A stretch of DNA of 7,653 nucleotides from Sedimenticola sp. (GTDB lineage Bacteria > Pseudomonadota > Gammaproteobacteria > Chromatiales > Chromatiaceae), in assembly GCA_027041035.1 (NCBI GenBank), contig JALULB010000304.1, positions 1 through 7,653 on the forward strand. The letters run 5' to 3'. The first letter of the stretch is position 1. Every line of letters starts with the position of its first letter. This document shows positions 1 through 5,438 of the stretch, piece by piece. The notes under the pieces are model-generated. The model ran no database searches and was not told the DNA's origin. It worked only from the letters and a program-made list of their open reading frames with translations. The position numbers and the translations under genes are program-made.

Positions 1-2025
1 CTGAATGCGCGCGACGCCGCGCGCCCAAGGCTTGGTGGTCTCGACGATCTCGGCGGCCATCACCCATTTCGGCTGCTTCTTGAACACGCCGGAGCCGGGA
101 AAGATGTGGAAGCGGCTGTTGCGCGCGCCAAGGTAGTCGCGGTCCTTGCTCTTCAGGCCGATATGACTGAGCAGACCGCTGAGTATCGAGCGATGGATCT
201 CCTCGTAGCGGCTGTCGCTGTTGTTGTCCTTGTAGCCCATCTCGTGCATCTGCGCGCGTAGTTGCCGGTGGATGTCCTGCCACTCGCGCACCCGGTTCCA
301 CGACAGAAAACCGCGCCGGCACCACTTGCGGAACTTCGCATGCGACAGCTCGCGACGCTGTTTGCCTATCTCCCGCCACAGCGCCAGATAGGTCATGAAA
401 TCCGACTCCTCGTCGCGATACAGGGCATGCGCCTCGTCGGCCTGCTGGCGCTTGTCCGCCGGGCGATCGCGCGGATCCTGGACGCTGAGCATCGCGGCGA
501 TCACCAACACTTCGCGTAGACAACCGTGGTGCGCGGACTCCAGCAGCATGCGGCCGATGCGCGGGTCGACCGGCAGGCGCGCGAGTTGTTTTCCAACGCG
601 TGTGACATGCCGGTCGCGCGTCACCGCGCCCACCTCTTCCAAAACGCGGTAGCCATCGCGGATCAGGCGGCTGTCCGGCGGGTCGAGGAATGGAAAATCC
701 TCGATCTCGCCGAATCCGAGCAGACGCATCTGCAAGATCACCGAGGCCAGGTTGGTGCGCTGGATCTCCGGCTCTACGAACTCGCGACGCGAGAGAAAAT
801 GTTCTTCCGAGTACAGGCGTATGCAGACCCCGGCGGCGACACGTCCGCAACGCCCGGCGCGTTGGTTGGCGCTGGCCTGGGAGATGGGCTCCACCGGCAG
901 GCGCTGGATCTTGCTGCGCGGGCTGTAGCGCGAGATGCGCGCCAGACCGGTATCGATCACGTAGCGGATGCCGGGCACGGTCAGCGAGGTCTCCGCGACA
1001 TTCGTCGCGAGCACGATCTTGCGCTTGCCGGAGGACTTGAACACCCGCTGCTGCTCCGCCGCGCCGAGACGCGCATAGAGAGGCAGGATGTCGGTCAGTT
1101 CCAGCTTGTGCTTGTGCAGGGCCTCGGCGGCCTCGCGAATCTCGCGCTCGCCGCTGAAGAAAATCAGGATATCGCCACGATCGAGACGGCTGACCTCGTC
1201 CACCGCATCGAGCATGCCCCGCAGCATCGGATCGGCCGCGTCGCTGTCCTCGTCCGGCGGCTGGTAACGGATCTCCACCGGATAGCTGCGTCCGGAGACC
1301 TCGATCACCGGCGCGGCGTCGAAGTGTTTCGCGAAACGCTGTGGATCGATGGTCGCCGAGGTGATGATCAGCTTCAGCTCCGGGCGCTTCGGCAGCAGTT
1401 GCTTCAGATAGCCGAGCAGGAAGTCGATGTTCAGCGTGCGCTCGTGCGCCTCGTCGATGATGATGGTGTCGTATTCATTCAGCCAGCGATCACTCTGGAT
1501 CTCGGCGAGCAACATGCCGTCGGTGAGCAGCTTGATCTGGGTCTGGTCGCTGACCCGGTCAGAGAAGCGCACCTTGTAGCCGACCGCCGTGCCGGTCTCC
1601 ACGCCCAGTTCGTCCGAGATGCGCGCCGCCAGGCTGCGCGCGGCGATGCGCCTTGGCTGGGTATGCGCGATACGCCCGAACACGCCGCGTCCCCTGTCGA
1701 GGCAGATCTGCGGAAGCTGGGTCGATTTCCCCGAGCCGGTCTCACCGCACAACACGATCACCTGATGCGAATCCAGCGCCTCGCGGATGATCTCCAGGTG
1801 CTCCACCACCGGCAGGGGCTTGTCGAAATCCGGCGTCGGGGTGTTCCGCCGACGCAGCGCCGCGATCCCGGCGGAGCGTTCGTGGAGTTCGCTCAAGCGG
1901 CGTTGTTGCGCCAGATACTCCGGGCTGTCCGGCGTCATGCGGCCGAGCGCGCGCTGCCACTGGCGCATGCGCTGGCGGTCACGGATCAGACAGGAATCGA
2001 GAGGATCTGGAATTGAGGACATCAT
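1..2025 (-). CDS. hrpA: ATP-dependent RNA helicase HrpA (DEAH box), N-terminal 675 residues; 3' end beyond the left edge
   Basis: HrpA is a cytoplasmic DEAH-box ATPase that remodels RNA; in E. coli it is linked to mRNA processing and to stalled ribosomes. I translated the minus strand from the ATG at 2025; the frame stays open to base 1. Visible helicase motifs: Walker A GETGSGKS (residues 94-101, K100), TQPRR (122-126), DEAHER (191-196), SAT (223-225) and QRAGRCGR (388-395). The segments YDTIIIDEAHER and NIDFLLGYLK, and the stretch after residue 400 (winged-helix and HA2-like region), follow E. coli HrpA closely from memory. The family is about 1300 residues, so roughly the second half (OB-fold and the HrpA-specific C-terminal region) is outside the window. 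No frameshift was seen. The start is GTG-ATG-ATG in frame (2028-2020) with no clear Shine-Dalgarno sequence, so the exact start is uncertain by one or two codons. HrpB is less likely, because the N-terminal extension before Walker A and the motif wording match HrpA. Confidence 0.96.
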   Translation of the reverse strand, partial: MMSSIPDPLDSCLIRDRQRMRQWQRALGRMTPDSPEYLAQQRRLSELHERSAGIAALRRRNTPTPDFDKPLPVVEHLEIIREALDSHQVIVLCGETGSGKSTQLPQICLDRGRGVFGRIAHTQPRRIAARSLAARISDELGVETGTAVGYKVRFSDRVSDQTQIKLLTDGMLLAEIQSDRWLNEYDTIIIDEAHERTLNIDFLLGYLKQLLPKRPELKLIITSATIDPQRFAKHFDAAPVIEVSGRSYPVEIRYQPPDEDSDAADPMLRGMLDAVDEVSRLDRGDILIFFSGEREIREAAEALHKHKLELTDILPLYARLGAAEQQRVFKSSGKRKIVLATNVAETSLTVPGIRYVIDTGLARISRYSPRSKIQRLPVEPISQASANQRAGRCGRVAAGVCIRLYSEEHFLSRREFVEPEIQRTNLASVILQMRLLGFGEIEDFPFLDPPDSRLIRDGYRVLEEVGAVTRDRHVTRVGKQLARLPVDPRIGRMLLESAHHGCLREVLVIAAMLSVQDPRDRPADKRQQADEAHALYRDEESDFMTYLALWREIGKQRRELSHAKFRKWCRRGFLSWNRVREWQDIHRQLRAQMHEMGYKDNNSDSRYEEIHRSILSGLLSHIGLKSKDRDYLGARNSRFHIFPGSGVFKKQPKWVMAAEIVETTKPWARGVARIQ

Positions 2026-2105
2026 CACAAATAAGCACGATTTGGTTACATGGCGTAACAATTGGAATTCAAGTAATCCAACCCACGGCCGTTCCACAAC
2101 GCGAC
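2026..2105. promoter_or_regulatory. Divergent intergenic spacer with a GTTAC-N5-GTAAC dyad
   Basis: This 80-bp AT-richer spacer separates the starts of hrpA (minus) and the GGDEF-EAL gene (plus), so it should hold both promoters. A perfect 5-bp inverted repeat lies at 2045-2049 and 2055-2059 (GTTAC-ATGGC-GTAAC). It could be an operator half-site pair, but 5-bp arms also occur by chance. I found no -35/-10 pair on either strand close enough to the sigma-70 consensus to place a promoter. Neither start has a recognisable Shine-Dalgarno sequence. Confidence 0.4.
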
Positions 2106-4109
2106 ATGGAAACCTCACGTAACAACATTAAATCCGTTGCCATCGCAGGCTTTTCGGTGATCGCGCTGCTGATGGTCAGTATCGCCGGCATTGCGTTGTA
2201 CGAGATGCAACGCATCAACGAACGCGCATCCGAGCTGGCGACACACGCCCAACAACGCAGCGCGGCGATCAATGGCATGCGCGGCGCGGTCAGCCTGCGC
2301 ATTGCCAGCCTGCGGCTGATCTCGGTGCTGGACGACCCGTTCGCTCGCGATGAAGAAAAAATGCACTTCCTGCATCAGGGCCAGTTGTTCATCATCAACC
2401 GCGAGCGTTTCGAGCACCTGTCGAGCAGCGACGGCGAGCAAGCCATCCTCGCGCGCTTCAACCGCGCGCTTCGCGAGATACGCACGAACAGCGTCGAGAC
2501 GCTGGAGGATCTGTTCACCGCGGCCGATACCGGCGCATTGACCGACACGCTCCAGCGGGCCATCACCACGCGCCAGCAATTGCTGAGGGAACTCGGCGAC
2601 ATGCTCCAGACCGAACGGGATCGGGCCGCCCAACTCGCGGCGAACAACCAGCGGGACTACCAGCACAGCTACTACCTGTTCCTGTTGATTACCGCCGCGG
2701 CACTGATTCTCGCCGCGTTCACGACCTACTCCATCGTCAGCCGCACGGCCGAAAGTCATCAAAGACTACAGCACCAGGAATCCCATGACACCCTGACCAA
2801 TCTGCTGAACCGTCAGGGCTTCGAAAACGCATTGGCGGAGATACTGCTTCAGCCCGAGCCTTTCCAGGCCGCCCTGCTGTATCTCGATCTGGACCAGTTC
2901 AAGCTGGTCAACGAAACCGCCGGCCATCATGCCGGCGACGACCTGCTGCGCGAGATCGCCCAACTGATACAGAAGGAGATACGCACCAGCGACACCTTCT
3001 CCCGCCTCGGTGGCGACGAATTCGGCGTCATTCTAAACGATTGCCCGCCCAACCGGGTGCGAAAAATCGCCAACAAGCTGCGCCGCACGGTAAAACGCTA
3101 CCAGCACGACTGGGAAGACCAACAGTTCGAGGTCGGCGTGAGTATCGGCGTCATCACGATCAACGACGGCAACACCAGCGTCGCGCAACTGCTGGCCGAA
3201 GCAGACACCGCTTGCCACCTGGCCAAGGAACAGGGTCGCAATCAGGTCTACTTCGTCAACGATGACGATCCCGAGCTGGAAAAACGTTCCGGCGAGATGC
3301 AATGGGTCAACCAGATCAAGGATGCCTTGCGCAACAACCGCTTCATCCTCTATCACCAGCCGATCGTCGCCGCTCAGCCGGATGCCGAGATCCCGATGAT
3401 CGAGGTGTTGGTGCGCATGATCGGAACCGAAGGCGAGATCATCCCGCCCGGCGCCTTTCTGCCCGCCGCGGAACGCTTCGACCTGATGACCGAGATCGAC
3501 AAATGGGTGGTACGCCACACGCTGGCCTGGATGGATCAGAATCTGAAACGCTCCGATCCACTCGAAGTGTCGATCAACATCTGCGCGAAATCCGCCAGCA
3601 ACCAGGATTTTCAACGCTATATCATGCACCTGATCAGCCGCTTCAACATCAACCCGAACTCGATCTGTTTCGAGATCACCGAAACCATGGCGATGAACGA
3701 TTTCGCCGGCGCGCGCAGCATGATCGGCGCCCTCGGCGAACTGGGCGTGCGCTTCGCGATCGATGACTTCGGCTCCGGCATGGCCTCCTTCGAGTACCTG
3801 AAGAACCTGGATGTGCACTACCTGAAGATCGACGGCTCCTTCGTGCGCGACATGGAGAACGACCAAGTGGACTGCGAGATCGTCAAATCGATGAACAAGA
3901 TCGGCCAGGTGATGGGCAAACTGACCATCGCCGAATTCGTCGAGAACGACGCGATCCGTCGCATGCTGCAACAGCTTGGCGTGAACTTCGTCCAGGGTTA
4001 CGGCATCGCCCGGCCACGACCGCTGCGGGATTATGGCCACGCACCCGTGCACGACGGCAACATCGATACCGACAGCGAGCTGGCCGACAGCATCTCCCTG
4101 CCCGCCTGA
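2106..4109 (+). CDS. Membrane-anchored GGDEF-EAL protein (cyclic-di-GMP synthesis/hydrolysis) with periplasmic helical sensor
   Basis: A 667-residue inner-membrane protein. TM1 is about residues 11-32. Residues 33-188 are a hydrophilic, mostly helical periplasmic segment resembling a four-helix-bundle chemoreceptor-type sensor. TM2 is about 189-211, and a short linker with no room for a HAMP domain follows. The GGDEF domain (about 227-380) has GGDEF at 302-306 and an inhibitory I-site RTSD at 293-296, five residues upstream as expected. The EAL domain (about 415-650) has E433 (EVLVR in place of EALVR), N491, E523 (FEITE), D553-D554 (IDDFG), K574 (LKID), E610 and Q630 (QGY). The spacings between these match the metal and catalytic residues of RocR as I remember them. 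Both activities therefore look possible, and the net direction cannot be read from sequence. The ATG at 2106 is preferred: it is the only ATG before TM1, whereas the frame can only be extended to a TTG at 2013 inside hrpA. Gene-specific ligand and targets are unknown. Confidence 0.95.
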   Translation: METSRNNIKSVAIAGFSVIALLMVSIAGIALYEMQRINERASELATHAQQRSAAINGMRGAVSLRIASLRLISVLDDPFARDEEKMHFLHQGQLFIINRERFEHLSSSDGEQAILARFNRALREIRTNSVETLEDLFTAADTGALTDTLQRAITTRQQLLRELGDMLQTERDRAAQLAANNQRDYQHSYYLFLLITAAALILAAFTTYSIVSRTAESHQRLQHQESHDTLTNLLNRQGFENALAEILLQPEPFQAALLYLDLDQFKLVNETAGHHAGDDLLREIAQLIQKEIRTSDTFSRLGGDEFGVILNDCPPNRVRKIANKLRRTVKRYQHDWEDQQFEVGVSIGVITINDGNTSVAQLLAEADTACHLAKEQGRNQVYFVNDDDPELEKRSGEMQWVNQIKDALRNNRFILYHQPIVAAQPDAEIPMIEVLVRMIGTEGEIIPPGAFLPAAERFDLMTEIDKWVVRHTLAWMDQNLKRSDPLEVSINICAKSASNQDFQRYIMHLISRFNINPNSICFEITETMAMNDFAGARSMIGALGELGVRFAIDDFGSGMASFEYLKNLDVHYLKIDGSFVRDMENDQVDCEIVKSMNKIGQVMGKLTIAEFVENDAIRRMLQQLGVNFVQGYGIARPRPLRDYGHAPVHDGNIDTDSELADSISLPA

Positions 4110-4148
4110 ACACGACACCGATCGAGTCGACACACCGCTACCCCATCA

Positions 4149-4178
4149 CTGGGATTCGCGCGGTACCGGGGTTATAAT
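4149..4178 (+). promoter_or_regulatory. Probable sigma-70 promoter for tRNA-Arg and queG
   Basis: A perfect TATAAT lies at 4173-4178, 11 bp before the mature 5' end of the tRNA. Transcription would start near 4185 and give a very short leader. The stretch after the -10 box (CGCCACCC) is GC-rich, like the discriminators of stringently controlled stable-RNA promoters. The -35 is poor: CTGGGA at 4149-4154 with an 18-bp spacer matches only 3 of 6 consensus positions. The rest of the gap between 4110 and 4189 shows nothing else, and no intrinsic terminator for the GGDEF-EAL gene is visible in it. Confidence 0.65.
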
Positions 4179-4189
4179 CGCCACCCATT

Positions 4190-4266
4190 GCCCCTGTAGC
4201 TCAGCAGGATAGAGCAGCCGCCTCCTAAGCGGCAGGTCGGACGTTCGAATCGTCTCGGGGGCGCCA
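4190..4266 (+). tRNA. tRNA-Arg, anticodon CCU
   Basis: A complete 77-nt cloverleaf. The acceptor stem GCCCCTG (4190-4196) pairs with CGGGGGC (4256-4262) with one T-G pair. The D arm starts GCTC and closes GAGC. The anticodon stem GCCGC/GCGGC (4217-4221 and 4229-4233) encloses loop CTCCTAA, with anticodon CCT at 4224-4226, which reads AGG. The T arm is GGACG-TTCGAAT-CGTCT (4239-4255) with one G-T pair. Discriminator G4263 is followed by an encoded CCA (4264-4266). The gene looks functional. It is not a queuosine substrate, since queuosine is placed at G34 of GUN anticodons, so its position next to queG does not reflect an enzyme-substrate pair. Confidence 0.97.
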
Positions 4267-4287
4267 ACTTCCCGGCTCCGAACCGCC

Positions 4288-5340
4288 ATGTCCAGCTCCG
4301 ATCACACCCGACTCGCGCAGCACATCAAACAGTGGGCGCACGAGCTGGGATTCCAGCAAACCGGCATCACGGATACCGATCTCGGCGACGCCGAACGGGC
4401 ATACCAAAGGTGGTTGGAGCGCGGCTTTCATGGCGAGATGGCGTTCATGGCCAAGCATGGCACCAAGCGCAGTCGTCCCGCCGAGTTGGAACCCGGCACC
4501 CTGCGCGTCATCAGCGTGCGCATGAACTACCTGCCCGATTTCGACGACGACCCCGACGCGCGCTTGCAGGACGCCGCCGGCGCGTTCATCTCGCGCTACG
4601 CGCTGGGTCGCGACTACCACAAGCTGATGCGCAAGCGCCTGCGGAAACTGGCGGGACGCATCGAACAACGCGTCGGCCCGTTCGGCTATCGCGCCTTCGT
4701 CGATTCCGCGCCGGTACTGGAGAAACCGCTCGCCGCGAAGGCCGGGCTCGGCTGGATCGGCAAGCACACCAATCTGATCAACCGCGAGGCCGGCTCGTGG
4801 TTCTTTCTCGGCGAACTCTACACCGACCTGCCGTTACCGGTCGACCAGCCCGTTGACGATCACTGCGGCAGTTGCAACGCCTGCATCGACATCTGCCCGA
4901 CGCGCGCGATCATCGCGCCACGCCTGCTGGATGCGCGACGCTGTATCTCCTACCTGACCATCGAGCTGAAAGGCAATATCCCCGAGGTGTTTCGCCGTGC
5001 GATCGGCAACCGCATCCACGGTTGTGACGACTGCCAGTTGGTGTGTCCATGGAACCGTTTCGCGCAGCCCTCGGAGGAGACCGACTTTCTCCCCCGCCAC
5101 GGACTGGATGCCGCGACCCTGATCGAGCTGTTCGCCTGGGACGAAACCACTTTTCTACAACGCACCGAAGGCTCGGCGCTGCGCCGTCTCGGACATGAAC
5201 GCTGGCTGCGAAACATTGCCGTGGCGCTCGGCAACGCGCCGACCACGCCGGCTATCGTCGCCGCGCTACACCAGCGCCACGACCACCCTTCCGCGCTGGT
5301 GCGCGGGCACGTCGGCTGGGCGATATCTCAACACACCTGA
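4288..5340 (+). CDS. queG: Epoxyqueuosine reductase QueG
   Basis: QueG catalyses the last step of queuosine synthesis, reducing epoxyqueuosine to queuosine at position 34 of tRNA Asp, Asn, His and Tyr. It is cytoplasmic and uses cobalamin and two [4Fe-4S] clusters. The 350-residue product aligns by eye with E. coli QueG from its first residues (LGFQQTGITDTDL, HGEMAFMAKHG, VISVRMNYLP, RYALGRDYHKL). VDSAPVLE carries D139, corresponding to the proposed catalytic acid. Cluster cysteines are C193, C196, C199 and C203 (CGSCNACIDICP) and C246, C249 and C253 (CDDCQLVCPWNRF); C219 in RCISYLTIE is also conserved. The C-terminal third (EGSALRRLGHERWLRNIAVALG onward, shortened here) forms the HEAT-like tRNA-binding part. 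It ends about 25-30 residues earlier than E. coli QueG, in a tail that is probably dispensable. The ATG at 4288 lies 21 bp after the tRNA, with no clear Shine-Dalgarno sequence and no terminator between, so co-transcription is likely. Confidence 0.97.
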   Translation: MSSSDHTRLAQHIKQWAHELGFQQTGITDTDLGDAERAYQRWLERGFHGEMAFMAKHGTKRSRPAELEPGTLRVISVRMNYLPDFDDDPDARLQDAAGAFISRYALGRDYHKLMRKRLRKLAGRIEQRVGPFGYRAFVDSAPVLEKPLAAKAGLGWIGKHTNLINREAGSWFFLGELYTDLPLPVDQPVDDHCGSCNACIDICPTRAIIAPRLLDARRCISYLTIELKGNIPEVFRRAIGNRIHGCDDCQLVCPWNRFAQPSEETDFLPRHGLDAATLIELFAWDETTFLQRTEGSALRRLGHERWLRNIAVALGNAPTTPAIVAALHQRHDHPSALVRGHVGWAISQHT

Positions 5341-5375
5341 TCCCGGGAAAACTCGACCGACACTTTTCGACAGGC

Positions 5376-5404
5376 AAAAAAAAGCCCGCGCGGGGAGCGC
5401 GGGC
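5376..5404 (-). terminator. Intrinsic terminator of the multiheme cytochrome gene
   Basis: A perfect 8-bp GC stem, GCCCGCGC (5384-5391) and GCGCGGGC (5397-5404), has a 5-nt loop. It is followed on the minus strand by eight consecutive T (A tract at 5376-5383 on the plus strand). It begins 34 bp after the cytochrome stop codon. No T tract follows the hairpin on the plus strand, so it should not terminate queG by the same mechanism. The remainder of the convergent gap (5341-5438) shows nothing else. Confidence 0.9.
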
Positions 5405-5438
5405 AAAGTTGTGGGAAATTACCCCTTGGAGGGACTGG

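Noticed and set aside
526..2016. A 496-codon plus-strand open frame opposite hrpA
   Set aside because: The minus strand carries all HrpA helicase motifs in order. The plus frame is an antisense by-product of GC-rich codon use and shows no recognisable domain.
2013..2105. Extension of the GGDEF-EAL protein to a TTG start at 2013
   Set aside because: It would overlap hrpA's first codons, add 31 residues before the first membrane segment and use a rare start. The ATG at 2106 places TM1 properly.
3033..4133. A 366-codon minus-strand open frame opposite the EAL half
   Set aside because: The plus strand encodes complete GGDEF and EAL motifs with correct spacing. The opposite frame is Val/His/Asp-rich noise typical of antisense shadows.
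4161..4168. CGGTACCG palindrome as a terminator of the GGDEF-EAL gene
   Set aside because: There is no loop, the stem is very short and no T tract follows. It sits inside the tRNA promoter spacer.
4190..4266. tRNA-Arg as an attachment site for an integrated element
   Set aside because: The gene is followed at once by the housekeeping queG. No integrase and no repeated tRNA 3' end are seen in the window.
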